DNA from: Hyphomicrobium sp. CS1GBMeth3
Lineage (GTDB): Bacteria > Pseudomonadota > Alphaproteobacteria > Rhizobiales > Hyphomicrobiaceae
DNA length: 64,000 nucleotides
Assembly: GCF_900117455.1 (NCBI RefSeq)
Contig: NZ_FPHO01000003.1
Coordinates: 1,888,501 to 1,952,500 of the forward strand
Direction of reading: 5' to 3'
The position numbers were made by a program, and so were the translations under genes. This document shows, piece by piece, positions 8,926 through 17,713 of the stretch (position 1 is its first letter; every line of letters starts with the position of its first letter). Under the pieces are notes generated by a model. It did no database searches. It was given only the letters and a program-made list of their open reading frames with translations, and was not told where the DNA came from.

Positions 8926-10025
8926 GCCGCCGTCTCACGTCGTTCCGGATACAAAGAAAGAAGCCCGTTGCGGGTCGCTGGCGCGACGCCGCGCTCTGTG
9001 ATGAGGCCGGTGACCAGCCGCGCCGGCGTGACGTCGAATGCCGGGTTGGCCGCGGCGGTTCCGGGCGCGGTGATAGCCACCGACGCTACACATCCGTCCG
9101 CATGCTGACCATACATATTGAGCACTTCGTCCGCTCCCCGCTCCTCGATCGGTATGTCGCGTCCGGAGGCGAGCGTCCAGTCAATCGTCGAATATGGTAA
9201 CGCGACATAAAACGGTACGCTGGTGTCGTGCGCAGCGAGTGCCTTGAGATAGGTCCCGATCTTGTTGGCTACATCGCCATTGGCGGCCACGCGATCCGTG
9301 CCGACAATGCACATGTCAACCTTACCATGCTGCATCAAGTGTCCGCCTGCATTGTCCACAATCAACGTATGCGGCACGCCGTGGCTCTTGAGCTCGAACG
9401 CTGTCAGCGCTGCGCCTTGGTTGCGCGGCCTCGTCTCGTCCACCCAAACGTGGACGGCGATGCCGGCATCGTGCGCTTGATAAATCGGAGATGTCGCCGT
9501 GCCCCAGTCGACACAGGCGAGCCAGCCAGCGTTGCAGTGTGTGAGGATATTGATGGGTTCGCCCGGCGCTTTCGCTTCGGCAATGGCGCGGATGAGCGCG
9601 AGCCCGTTTTCTCCGATGCGCCGGCACGTCTCGACGTCGTCATCTGCGATGGCCTTTGCCTTGGCCCACGCCGTGGCCGCGCGCGCATCGATCGGAAGCG
9701 GAGCGACGGTGACACGCACCTCCTCCAACGCCCAGCGGAGGTTGATCGCCGTCGGCCGTTGTCGCGCCAAGAGCGCAATCGCATCGGCGAGTGCTTGATC
9801 GGAGGCATCGGCGCGAAGCGCCAGCGCCAGCCCGAAGGCCGCCGTCGCGCCGATCAAGGGTGCGCCCCGCACCTGCATCGTGAGGATCGCGCGCGCTGCG
9901 TCCTCCACCGTGCCGATCGTCACCGTCTCGAACCGGTGTGGCAGCTTCGTTTGATCGATGATGACGACCTCGGCGTCGTTCGCGCTGGGCCAGATCGTCC
10001 GGTAGGGCGTTCCGTTGATCTTCAT
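8922..10025 (-). CDS. mtnA: S-methyl-5-thioribose-1-phosphate isomerase
   Basis: A 367-residue enzyme of the eIF2B-like superfamily that converts methylthioribose-1-phosphate to methylthioribulose-1-phosphate. Key regions are MQVRGAPLIGATAAFG at about residues 50-65, the catalytic cysteine Cys164 in LTHCNAGWLAC, and the GTDRVAANGDVANKIGTY segment holding the catalytic aspartate. The ATG at 10025 gives the family's usual N-terminus; a TTG five codons earlier is possible. It is the third gene of an apt-(zinc ribbon)-mtnA-aldolase operon. No mtnP is visible nearby. Confidence 0.93.
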   Translation of the reverse strand: MKINGTPYRTIWPSANDAEVVIIDQTKLPHRFETVTIGTVEDAARAILTMQVRGAPLIGATAAFGLALALRADASDQALADAIALLARQRPTAINLRWALEEVRVTVAPLPIDARAATAWAKAKAIADDDVETCRRIGENGLALIRAIAEAKAPGEPINILTHCNAGWLACVDWGTATSPIYQAHDAGIAVHVWVDETRPRNQGAALTAFELKSHGVPHTLIVDNAGGHLMQHGKVDMCIVGTDRVAANGDVANKIGTYLKALAAHDTSVPFYVALPYSTIDWTLASGRDIPIEERGADEVLNMYGQHADGCVASVAITAPGTAAANPAFDVTPARLVTGLITERGVAPATRNGLLSLYPERRETAA

Positions 10026-10043
10026 GACCAAGCATCTCAAGTG

Positions 10044-10274
10044 CTAATCGAGGCCACCCATCGGGGGTGGCGCCAGCGGGATGTGGATCGTTTCGTCCAG
10101 CCCGCACCCTGCGCAAGAGAGTTGGTACCACTCCGCATAGGGACGGGCCGACCGATCCACAAGTGAGAGTCCGGCCGAAGAGCAACGCGGACACGTACAG
10201 TCCGCTTCCTGATCATTGCGCCATCGCGCGATGACGTCCAGGGCTTGTCGAAGCTCGTCGGCCGAGAGTGCCAT
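10044..10274 (-). CDS. small zinc-ribbon-like protein in the MTA salvage operon
   Basis: A 76-residue protein with two cysteine pairs, CTCPRCSSAG at about residues 26-35 and SCAGCG near 53-58, spaced as in a zinc ribbon. The N-terminal 20 residues are helical. Its start abuts the apt stop with no gap, and mtnA begins 18 bases after its stop, so it is cotranscribed with methylthioadenosine salvage genes. I do not recognise a named family. A role in the pathway is only suggested by position. Confidence 0.7.
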   Translation of the reverse strand: MALSADELRQALDVIARWRNDQEADCTCPRCSSAGLSLVDRSARPYAEWYQLSCAGCGLDETIHIPLAPPPMGGLD

Positions 10275-10805
10275 TCAATGGCCTTCGAAAGCGACCAGGG
10301 CATGACAGGCGATGTCGTGGCTCTTGAGCAGCGCCAGGCCGCCGAGGTCGGGCAGATCGATGATGAAGGTCGCGCCCACGATTTCACCGCCGCTGCGCCG
10401 CAAAAGCTTGACGGCAGCCTCGGCCGTGCCGCCGGTGGCGATAAGGTCGTCGACGATCAGGATGCGCTGCCCAGGCTTGAGCGCGTCCTCATGGATCTCG
10501 ATGACGTCGATCCCGTATTCGAGCGTGTACTCCTGCCCGATGGTCTTCCACGGCAGCTTGCCCTTCTTGCGAATGGGAATGAACCCGCAGCCGAGCCGGT
10601 CGGCAATGGCCCCGCCGAGGATAAACCCCCGCGCCTCGATCCCCGCAACCGCATCGATAGGCGTGCCCTGAAACGGCTCGGCCATGAGCGTGATCGCCGC
10701 CTTGAGGCCCTGTGCATCGCCAAGCAGCGTCGTCACGTCCCGGAACAGAATTCCGGGCTTTGGATAGTCAGGAATAGTACGAATCAACCCCTCAAGCGCG
10801 CTCAC
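10275..10805 (-). CDS. apt: adenine phosphoribosyltransferase
   Basis: A 176-residue type I phosphoribosyltransferase that makes AMP from adenine and PRPP. The PRPP-binding motif [13 protein letters not shown] lies at about residues 119-131, with GIEARGF and the [10 protein letters not shown] loop before it. The GTG start at 10805 is chosen because GGGAGG is five bases upstream; the frame stays open 28 codons further. As the first gene of the operon leading to mtnA, it probably salvages adenine released when methylthioadenosine is cleaved. Confidence 0.94.
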   Translation of the reverse strand: MSALEGLIRTIPDYPKPGILFRDVTTLLGDAQGLKAAITLMAEPFQGTPIDAVAGIEARGFILGGAIADRLGCGFIPIRKKGKLPWKTIGQEYTLEYGIDVIEIHEDALKPGQRILIVDDLIATGGTAEAAVKLLRRSGGEIVGATFIIDLPDLGGLALLKSHDIACHALVAFEGH

Positions 10806-10929
10806 GGACACCTCCCGGCCAAAATCGCGGGGCAACTTAACAACAAGTCGTGCCGGGGAACAGAAGGTGCGCACAGGGAAAGCGCCCACGCTTCTGGCAG
10901 CAACTCCCTGTATTTTTTAGGTGTAAAAA

Positions 10930-11340
10930 ATGAGTGATGTGCATTTTCCGCTGACTGCGGACGCAGACTTTGACGACCTTCCTCGAACAGTCCGGCGCGA
11001 GAAAGAGGCGCGCGCAAGAGAAGCCCGGGCTGCTCGGGAGCGGGCGCGCCGCGATCACGATGAGGAGGCGCGGCTCGAGCCGACATTCGGCGATCTCCCG
11101 TCATACCTGTCGCGGCAGAGACCGAGTCCGCCCGCCTATGGCGATGAGCCGATCGCAGCGGCGGTGCAGCGGTTCGACGTGTCGTTCCTTCACCTCGTTA
11201 CCTTCTTTTTCAAGGCGGCCATCGCGGCAATTCCGGCGCTGATCTTTCTGGCGGCAGCCCTCTATTACATCGGCAAGGGCGTGGCGATCTTTTATCCGGA
11301 TCTTGCAACCATGAAGATCTTGATCGCCTTTGGCTCCTGA
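10930..11340 (+). CDS. membrane protein with charged N-terminal region, function unknown
   Basis: A 136-residue protein. Residues 20-50 are a highly charged Arg/Glu/Ala helix, 51-75 are proline-rich, and residues 88-113 form a strongly hydrophobic helix with a shorter hydrophobic stretch at the C-terminus. It looks like a cytoplasmic charged region anchored by one or two helices. No family was recognised. It is divergent from apt across about 120 bases and followed by a strong hairpin. Confidence 0.65.
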   Translation: MSDVHFPLTADADFDDLPRTVRREKEARAREARAARERARRDHDEEARLEPTFGDLPSYLSRQRPSPPAYGDEPIAAAVQRFDVSFLHLVTFFFKAAIAAIPALIFLAAALYYIGKGVAIFYPDLATMKILIAFGS

Positions 11341-11352
11341 TCTCTCTCGCGT

Positions 11353-11394
11353 AAAAAAGCGCCGGCGAAGAGGGTTCGCCGACGCTGAAGTTTT
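11353..11394. terminator. Bidirectional terminator
   Basis: AGCGCCGGCGAA and TTCGCCGACGCT form a 12-bp stem with one mismatch around a five-base loop. A-rich sequence precedes it and TTTT follows, so it can end transcription from both the gene ending at 11340 and the convergent CsbD gene. Confidence 0.75.
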
Positions 11395-11439
11395 CGAATG
11401 CCCGGCTTTAATGCCGGATCTTTATTTAGGTTCGGGTCA

Positions 11440-11637
11440 TCAAAGCGAGTTCGACCAGTCGTCGAGCTCCTTCTTTGCCTGATCCTTGGCGTATCCATAA
11501 CGCTCCTGGAGCTTGCCCTCGAGCTGCTCGCGGCGTCCGTTGATAACGTCGAGGTCGTCGTCGGTGAGCTTGCCCCACCGCTCCTTGACCTTGCCCGAGA
11601 ACTGCTTCCAGTTACCTTCAACGCGATCCCAGTTCAT
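11440..11637 (-). CDS. CsbD-family stress protein
   Basis: A 65-residue acidic, helical protein beginning MNWDRVEGNWKQFSGK, the standard opening of the CsbD family, with the second half DLDVINGRREQLEGKLQERYG also typical. Homologues are induced by general or osmotic stress; their biochemical role is unknown. AGGAG lies six bases upstream of the ATG. It lies downstream of the DUF1328 gene on the same strand, another small protein often found with CsbD. Confidence 0.9.
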   Translation of the reverse strand: MNWDRVEGNWKQFSGKVKERWGKLTDDDLDVINGRREQLEGKLQERYGYAKDQAKKELDDWSNSL

Positions 11638-11797
11638 TGCGAACTCCTTCTCTTGGGTGGATGGAACGTGCGTAGTGAACGGGTGCCCGAGCTGTGCCGC
11701 GCATAACTTGCTACGCCGTCAATCGCGCGCGACCGGGCAGAAACCTGGGCCGGGAGAGGCAGGCCGTGCTGCTGCGAAGGCCTGCTTCTCCCTCTCG

Positions 11798-11971
11798 TCA
11801 CGCTCGGCGAATAAGGCCAAGGACGAGCGAGATCACAAGGAAGACAATGGCCACCCAGAACAGAAGCCGCGCGCCTTCCATTGCCGTGCCGGCAACTCCG
11901 CCGAAGCCCAGGAATGCGGCGACGAGCGCGACCACGAGAAAAACAACGGCCCAATGCAAGAGATTGCCCAT
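11798..11971 (-). CDS. DUF1328 (YtjA-like) small membrane protein
   Basis: A 57-residue protein read on the minus strand from the ATG at 11971 to TGA at 11798-11800. It begins MGNLLHWAVVFLVVALV and consists of two hydrophobic helices separated by a glycine-rich turn (GFGGVAGTAMEGA), ending GLIRRA. This is the DUF1328 layout. GGGAG precedes the start. It is upstream of the CsbD gene on the same strand; both are probably part of an envelope or osmotic stress response. Confidence 0.88.
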   Translation of the reverse strand: MGNLLHWAVVFLVVALVAAFLGFGGVAGTAMEGARLLFWVAIVFLVISLVLGLIRRA

Positions 11972-12167
11972 TTAGAACTCCCGAGCGTTCGTCGTTTATT
12001 GTTTTGTCGCCTGATCGCCGTACGCAATTGCGTCAGCCATCAAGGCGTGGGCGCTGCACAAAATTGAAACGAATTGTCAGCACCCTAGGTGCCAAAAAAA
12101 CGCCGGTCCCAAAATTTGGTTCCAGGACACGGAATACCGCGAACGGGACTTTGCGGAGAAAAGCGCG

Positions 12168-12977
12168 TCAGCCTGCCGGGCCAATCGGGAAGCGGCTCGT
12201 CCACTGCGAACCGTTGGTGTCACGGGCGGTCATGGTGATCTCGCCTGCACCGTTGGTCATGAAATCGAAGACGATGGTCGGATTCTGCGCCAGCGTGATC
12301 GATCCGGTCATCTCTAAGACGACCGCGTCGCCCTGGCGCGCCTCGATCCGCTCCACCATGAGCAGCGGAATGTAGAGCAGCGTGACCGGATCGAGCACCA
12401 TGCCCGTGTGATTGGGATGATTGAGCGCGTACCGGGCGCGGCCGACCTGGCGTGAGCCGTTGGGCTTTTGGCCCTCGCTCGCGAAATCCATCTTGCCCAT
12501 GTTCGCCGCGATCTCGGCCGGATCGCCGACGGGTGGCGCCGAGCACGAAGCCTGTCCCCCGGCGAACTTGACGAGCTGCTCGGCCATGTAGAGCGCCCCG
12601 TCGTCCGCTTCCACGATGACGCGCACGTCCGATTGCTGGTCGAGACGGATGTTCGTGCCGAGATGCGCTCTGTTGCGGGCCTCGCCGAGCCGGAACACGG
12701 CTGCGACCGGCGAAGGGTTTTCATCGACGACAAACGACACCGCCTTGATCGTGCGCCCGGCCGGAAGCGTAATGTCGGCCGCGAGCGGCACGCTGCGCAC
12801 GTCGTCGGGACGATAAGGCGCGGTGAGTTTTATAACGCTGCGCCCGTCCTCTATCGGCCGGTTGGCGAATGCCTCGGCGTGGATGCCGGGCCAGCTATCG
12901 CTGGCAAGTGCGGTAGTTGGCGCGCCCACAGCAACGAGCATGCACAAGAAGGCATGGAGGGCCGGACGACGGACCAT
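12168..12977 (-). CDS. quinoprotein dehydrogenase-associated SoxYZ-like carrier
   Basis: A 269-residue exported protein: signal peptide to about residue 26, a SoxY-like immunoglobulin-type domain to about 145, and a SoxZ-like domain at about 170-269. Cys145 in GGQASCSAPP occupies the place of the SoxY swinging-arm cysteine, but followed by more sequence because SoxZ is fused behind it. Fused SoxYZ proteins of this type are found with methanol- and other quinoprotein dehydrogenase genes in methylotrophs. Here no such dehydrogenase is adjacent, so it is an orphan; the substrate is unknown. Confidence 0.82.
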   Translation of the reverse strand: MVRRPALHAFLCMLVAVGAPTTALASDSWPGIHAEAFANRPIEDGRSVIKLTAPYRPDDVRSVPLAADITLPAGRTIKAVSFVVDENPSPVAAVFRLGEARNRAHLGTNIRLDQQSDVRVIVEADDGALYMAEQLVKFAGGQASCSAPPVGDPAEIAANMGKMDFASEGQKPNGSRQVGRARYALNHPNHTGMVLDPVTLLYIPLLMVERIEARQGDAVVLEMTGSITLAQNPTIVFDFMTNGAGEITMTARDTNGSQWTSRFPIGPAG

Positions 12978-13092
12978 GGGGCTTTCCCTTCTCGAGACCC
13001 GCGCAGCGAAACAGCAATATGCATATTACTGGCAGGACTTTCTCCTCGCCCCTGAGGGAAGTCAATCGCCGCTCCGTGCCTATTGCACCGCG

Positions 13093-13809
13093 CTATGGCC
13101 CTTTCGCCGGACGAAAGCCGGCTTTCGCGGCCTCTGCCTCGCTGCAGAACCAGCGCTCGCCCTTGGCGGGCTCGACGCGCACCTTGGCGTACCAGGGGCT
13201 CCACGGCATGTGATAGATGCGCCCGTTCGCCGACACGTTGCCTTTGATGGCGCAGCCTTTCGGCGCCTTGGGTTCGGCAACCTCCCACTGTCGCGCGCGG
13301 TAGGCCCAGGCCGGTTCCGCCTCGCCTTTCCAGATGCCGACTTTCGCGCGCCGCGCCTCGGCTTCGACGCCCTCATAGCGCGTCGAGTAGCGGACGAACG
13401 CCCAGGCATGCCCGGTGCGGACCATTTCGGCACTGATGTCGCGGCCGTCCGCCGCGCACCAGCCGAGGATGCGATTGTACTTGTCGCGCCCGGCCGAGTA
13501 GCAGTCGACACGGCGCCCGCCGACGAGCCAGCGGAGCTGGTCCGTCGCCGCGCGTCCGCAGGCCCAGGTGCCGAACCAGCCGCCACCGCAGGTCTGTCCG
13601 GTTTCGGGCGCGTCGATGCCTTCGAGGCGGATGCGCTCGCCGGCAATCTCGATCGTATCGCCATCGATCACGGTCGCGCGGCCGCTGATCAAGGATCCGG
13701 TGTTGCCTGGGGGAAGGGCGGCGCCCTGGGGCACCATCTGAAGCGAAAGAATCGCGGCCAGCGCAAGCGCCACGGGCCGGAGGCGGGTGGTGCGGATATG
13801 CTCACTCAT
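13093..13809 (-). CDS. exported thermonuclease-like (SNase-domain) protein
   Basis: A 238-residue protein with a signal peptide (about residues 1-31) and a staphylococcal-nuclease domain at about 42-165. The catalytic set is recognisable: VIDGDTI at 48-53, RLEGIDAPE with Arg61, Asp66 and Glu69, and the RDKYNRILG region with a conserved arginine. The C-terminal 65 residues, with two cysteines and KGNVSANGRIYHMP, resemble the extra domain found behind SNase domains in alphaproteobacteria. It probably acts outside the cytoplasm on nucleic acids. Confidence 0.85.
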   Translation of the reverse strand: MSEHIRTTRLRPVALALAAILSLQMVPQGAALPPGNTGSLISGRATVIDGDTIEIAGERIRLEGIDAPETGQTCGGGWFGTWACGRAATDQLRWLVGGRRVDCYSAGRDKYNRILGWCAADGRDISAEMVRTGHAWAFVRYSTRYEGVEAEARRAKVGIWKGEAEPAWAYRARQWEVAEPKAPKGCAIKGNVSANGRIYHMPWSPWYAKVRVEPAKGERWFCSEAEAAKAGFRPAKGP

Positions 13810-14116
13810 AGGTTGCGGTATGCCAGAGTCGCGTGACCGAAAGCGGACCCCATCGTGACGCCATTTCGGAAATGCTGTGTTCGAATCTGTCGGCTAAGTT
13901 ACGAATATTTAAAGGATTAAATACAACTCACCGCCGTGTCAGGGATATGCTCGCGAAGGTTGCGAGGGCGGCGCGAGGCCGAGTTGAAAGGTCGTGACGC
14001 TTGGGGATAAGAGGGGCCAGGAACGCACGCGAACGGCGCCGCGCTGACACAATTTCTGGCTAGGAGTTTATGCTGCGGCCGCGCCCGTTTGCGGCCGCCA
14101 CGAGGTCCGGAACCTG
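13810..14116. other. Divergent intergenic region (nuclease gene / asmA)
   Basis: No gene was found in these 307 bases. The stretch 13880-13925 is clearly AT-richer than its surroundings (TTACGAATATTTAAAGGATT), as expected for promoters, and GCTAGGAGTTTATG near 14060 looks like a start signal but leads into no sensible protein. It must hold the promoters for the two divergent genes. Confidence 0.5.
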
Positions 14117-16513
14117 ATGACCACCAGACGACCGCCCCCGGGGCCGCCGCCCCGTTTGGACAGCTATCGCCCCTCGGACGAGCGGAGCGGCCCCCCGACG
14201 GGACCCCTGCAAGGCCATCCGATGCAGGCTCCGCCGCCGGGCTACCCGCCGCACGGGCTCCCGGGAGAGCCGTACCCGCCGAGACGCGGTCCAGGTCTTC
14301 CACCGCCGCCGATGCCCGCCCATTCGCAACGCGCTCCGGCACACCCGTATCCTGGCGGCCCGGCGAAACCGCGTCGAAAAGCAGGCTTCGGCACCATCCT
14401 GCTCTACACAGGTCTCGGCCTCGGCGCGATGGTGGCGGGCGCCGCCGCTTTCGCCGTCATGGCGCTGCCGGCTGGCTTCGTGCGCGACCGCGCCGTCGCA
14501 GCCGTGAAGGAGGCGACGGGCCGTGACCTCGTCATCGCCGGCCCGACGTCGTTCTCGCTCTTCCCGTCGCTCGCGATCTCGTTCTCCGACGTCACGCTGT
14601 CCGGCATGCCCGGATCCGGGGCCAAGCCTCTCCTGACGACGAAAAACCTCGACGTCAGCGTCGCGTTCTGGCCGCTGCTCGAGCGCGAGATCCGCGTCAA
14701 CGCACTGACCCTGCGCGAACCTGAGATCAACCTCGAGGTCGACGCCGAGGGCCGCCGCTCATGGGATTTCGCCGCCGCGCGCCAAAGCTCGGGTATCAGG
14801 ATGGCTCAGGCGTCCACCGGCACGGTTTCGGATGCCGATCCGGCGGCCTCCTCCGGCGCCTCTACGACGACGCTTCGCGTTTCGGATCTCAAGCTCGACA
14901 ACGTGCGCGTCGACAACGGCCGCGTGACCTACTCCGACGCGCGCACAGGGCGCACATCCGAGTTCTCGGCGATCAACATGCAGCTCGCCACGCCGGCGCT
15001 CACCGCACCTCTCGATCTCGAGGGCAACGCCGCCTGGAAAGGCAAGACGGTGCACTTCAACGGCGCGCTGACCTCCCTCTCCGATGTGCTTGAGGAGCGT
15101 CCCGCCAAGCTGCGGCTCGCGCTCGGCGCCGACGTGCTCGACGCCTCCTTCGAAGGCAAGGCAACGTTTGAGACACTCTCGACCGAGGGCATCCTGTCGG
15201 CGAACACGTCCTCGGCGCGAGCCCTCTTCGGCTGGCTTGGTACCGACTTGCCGCCGTCGCGGGGCTTCGGTGCCCTGACCGCGAAAGGCCTGTGGCGCAG
15301 CGCGCCGGACAGCTACACCTTCACGACGGCCGAGATCGTGCTCGACAGCACGACGGCGGTTGGCGACATCAAGCTCGACACGCGCGGCGCCCGCCCCTTC
15401 ATCGAGGCGGACCTCAAGCTTACCGAGCTCGACCTCAACATTTACGAATCAGAGGGCGACGCGCCCCCGCGCGCCGCGCCGACGGCCCCCGCAAGCTCGG
15501 GCGAAGGATCACCCCGCTCGATCGAAGACCTGATCGGGAACACGGCGCCACCAGGTCCACGCGTCAAGGGCTACACCAAGCGTGATGGATGGGATGAGGA
15601 TGCGTTCAATCTTGCCTTGCTCGGAGCCGTCGATGCCAACGCGCGCCTCTCGGTCGACAAGCTCACGGTTGGCTCGCTGCGCCTCGGGCAATCGGACCTG
15701 AACGTTGCGTTGAAGAACCGCGTCATGACGACGACGCTGGATCGCGTCAGTCTTTACGAGGGCGCCGGCATCGGCACCGTCATGCTCGACGGCACGGCTG
15801 GGACGCGCGCCAACCTGGCCGTGGATGTGAAGCTCGAGGGCGTCTCCGCCCAGCCGTTGTTCAAGGACATGCTCGAAATCGACCGGCTGGCCGGCAAAGG
15901 GCGCGTCGCGCTGACGCTCGTCGGCCAGGGCACGAACCAGCGCGAGATCATCGAGACCTTGAACGGCCGCGCATCGCTCGCGTTCGCGGATGGTGCCATC
16001 ATCGGCATCAACGTCCCGGAGATGATCCGCAACTTGAGCAAGGGCAATCTGGGCGGCCTCAGCACGGCCCCGACCGACAAGACCGATTTCAGCGAGATGA
16101 CGTCCACCTGGACCGTGAATGGCGGCGTCGCCGAGAACCAGGACCTGAAGCTCGTGAGCCCGCTGCTGCGCCTCGCGGGCTCTGGCCGCGTCACGCTTCC
16201 AACGCGCGAGCTGGACTACACGCTGCGCCCGCGCATCGTGGCGAGCCTCGAAGGCCAGGGCAGCGCGAAGCCGGATGCAGGCGGCGTCGAGATTCCGGTC
16301 CACGTGCAGGGGCCGTGGGACAATCCGAACTTCAAGCCGGACGTCGCTGGCGCGCTCAACAACCCGAAGACCGTCGAGGCGATCAAGGAGATCGGAAAGC
16401 AGTTCAAGGGCAAGAAAACGGACGAGATCGTCAACGATCTCCTGAGCGGCGACAGCAAGACGCGCAAGGCGAAAGGCAAGGAGCTGCTGGAGCAGTTCTT
16501 GAAACAGGACTAG
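14117..16513 (+). CDS. AsmA-family protein
   Basis: A 798-residue envelope protein. The first 85 residues are proline-rich and disordered (TTRRPPPGPPPRLDSY onward), residues 95-120 form a transmembrane helix, and the rest is periplasmic. It continues as AsmA does (GRDLVIAGPTSFSLFPSLAI), with SFSDVTLSG and long repeats of amphipathic beta strands, and the C-terminal AsmA_2 region contains LNGRASLAFADGAIIGINVP. AsmA proteins form grooves thought to move lipids between the two membranes. The long Pro-rich cytoplasmic N-terminus is an addition to the usual architecture. Confidence 0.9.
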   Translation: MTTRRPPPGPPPRLDSYRPSDERSGPPTGPLQGHPMQAPPPGYPPHGLPGEPYPPRRGPGLPPPPMPAHSQRAPAHPYPGGPAKPRRKAGFGTILLYTGLGLGAMVAGAAAFAVMALPAGFVRDRAVAAVKEATGRDLVIAGPTSFSLFPSLAISFSDVTLSGMPGSGAKPLLTTKNLDVSVAFWPLLEREIRVNALTLREPEINLEVDAEGRRSWDFAAARQSSGIRMAQASTGTVSDADPAASSGASTTTLRVSDLKLDNVRVDNGRVTYSDARTGRTSEFSAINMQLATPALTAPLDLEGNAAWKGKTVHFNGALTSLSDVLEERPAKLRLALGADVLDASFEGKATFETLSTEGILSANTSSARALFGWLGTDLPPSRGFGALTAKGLWRSAPDSYTFTTAEIVLDSTTAVGDIKLDTRGARPFIEADLKLTELDLNIYESEGDAPPRAAPTAPASSGEGSPRSIEDLIGNTAPPGPRVKGYTKRDGWDEDAFNLALLGAVDANARLSVDKLTVGSLRLGQSDLNVALKNRVMTTTLDRVSLYEGAGIGTVMLDGTAGTRANLAVDVKLEGVSAQPLFKDMLEIDRLAGKGRVALTLVGQGTNQREIIETLNGRASLAFADGAIIGINVPEMIRNLSKGNLGGLSTAPTDKTDFSEMTSTWTVNGGVAENQDLKLVSPLLRLAGSGRVTLPTRELDYTLRPRIVASLEGQGSAKPDAGGVEIPVHVQGPWDNPNFKPDVAGALNNPKTVEAIKEIGKQFKGKKTDEIVNDLLSGDSKTRKAKGKELLEQFLKQD

Positions 16514-16753
16514 CGCCCAAAGGGCGAGAAGCTTACCAGCGGCGAGCCTCCGCCACGGCATCGAAATGGATGTGACGATCGAACGCAAATAATTGGTGCC
16601 GCGCGCCCATTTTTCACTTGCGACAGGGGGGCGCTTGCATCATATGAGCGGTCTCCGTTCGTCCACCTGCCCTTAAGGTCAAGGACCACAATCCCCAAAC
16701 CCCCAGGTAAGGAGCGGACGGGTCACATCTGTCTGCTGGTTGGGGAGGGTCAT

Positions 16754-17098
16754 ATGGCCTTTAATGACACCCTCTTCCAATTGGGGATGGACTTGACTCG
16801 TTCAAGCCCCGCCCAAAAGGAAGATCTCGCTGCGCGCGCCGAGGGTGCTCGCGCCGCTCTTAGGAAGACGCCTGGGAACCGTGCTGGGAGCGGCAACGCC
16901 GGCCAGCACTTGAGTGTCGATATATTCGACGCACGGACGCTCGACGACATCGAGCGCGTTGAAGAAACCCTGCGCAAAGCCTTCGGCGCCGCCGAAGTGC
17001 GCGTCACCATGCAGCTTCGCGGCGCTGAGCCTGCGGGGACGGCAAAGCGCGTGGCCAGTGAGCCCGCGAAGCGTGGTAAGGCGAGGGTAGCCGCCTAG
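16754..17098 (+). CDS. short protein resembling the N-terminal half of S-adenosylmethionine decarboxylase
   Basis: A 114-residue protein with a good start signal (GGGGAGGG just before the ATG). Residues 1-18 read MAFNDTLFQLGMDLTRSS; residues 51-80 (QHLSVDIFDARTLDDIERVE and the helix after it) resemble the first strand-helix unit of AdoMet decarboxylase. The part that would carry the cleavage serine (ESHxSIHTWPE) is absent: the protein ends in a basic, Ala-rich tail. Either it is a degenerate decarboxylase relative or a protein with a convergent sequence. The terminator at 17127 shows the rest of the gene is not simply frameshifted downstream. Confidence 0.55.
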   Translation: MAFNDTLFQLGMDLTRSSPAQKEDLAARAEGARAALRKTPGNRAGSGNAGQHLSVDIFDARTLDDIERVEETLRKAFGAAEVRVTMQLRGAEPAGTAKRVASEPAKRGKARVAA

Positions 17099-17126
17099 GC
17101 GCCAAGCGACACCAGCGATCAGATGG

Positions 17127-17156
17127 AGGCGCGTGCCGCGAGGCACGCGCCTGTTT
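17127..17156 (+). terminator. Rho-independent terminator
   Basis: AGGCGCGTGC and GCACGCGCCT form a perfect 10-bp stem around a six-base loop, followed by GTTTCT. It ends the gene at 16754-17098 and separates it from the convergent gene. Confidence 0.75.
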
Positions 17157-17174
17157 CTGCTGACGACGAGACGA

Positions 17175-17567
17175 TCAGGGCGCTGAGGCTTGCGTGTAGG
17201 TGGCCCGCTGGACCTCACCCTGCTCGGGGCCATCCCATTCGTAGACGGTCATGGTGTCGAACAGCATGCCCCGCTCACGCAGCGTGATGCGATCGCCAAT
17301 GGCTGGAAGCACCGGAGCGGCATTGCCCACGCGAACCGCCGAGCCGTCCTCAAGCCTGACCTCGATAAAGGGATAGACGTGGCCCGTCTCGTCATTGAGC
17401 CGCCAGTCGGCGGTTTCGACGGTGCCGGCGATATGGCGCGCATCGCGGCCGGATTGATGCACGACGAACGCGCCACCGAGCGCGATGGCTGCTAAGCCAA
17501 GCGCGGTAATCACTCCACTGCGCATAAATCGATGTCTGCGGTCGAGCCGCGCGTGCGAGCTTCGCAT
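17175..17567 (-). CDS. membrane-anchored small beta-domain protein
   Basis: A 130-residue protein with a basic N-terminus, one transmembrane helix at about residues 16-36 and a soluble beta-rich domain. Strands can be followed in RHIAGTVETADW, FIEVRLEDGSAVRV and PAIGDRITLRE. GGGGAGGGG precedes the ATG at 17567. The domain closely resembles the protein at 37823-38173 strand by strand, so the two are probably paralogues. It lies downstream of ecm on the same strand but 147 bases away. Function unknown. Confidence 0.7.
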   Translation of the reverse strand: MRSSHARLDRRHRFMRSGVITALGLAAIALGGAFVVHQSGRDARHIAGTVETADWRLNDETGHVYPFIEVRLEDGSAVRVGNAAPVLPAIGDRITLRERGMLFDTMTVYEWDGPEQGEVQRATYTQASAP

Positions 17568-17713
17568 GACCCCTCCCCCAGAGCGGTGATAGCTCTTCCC
17601 TGGAGTCGCCCCCCGACCCAGGCGATGATGTTCCTGATTCTTGGCCAAAGTCTGGCCGCGAACTGTTCCCCCAAACGCCGCGATCGCGTTCTGGTTCCGC
17701 GGCCCCGCCCGCG

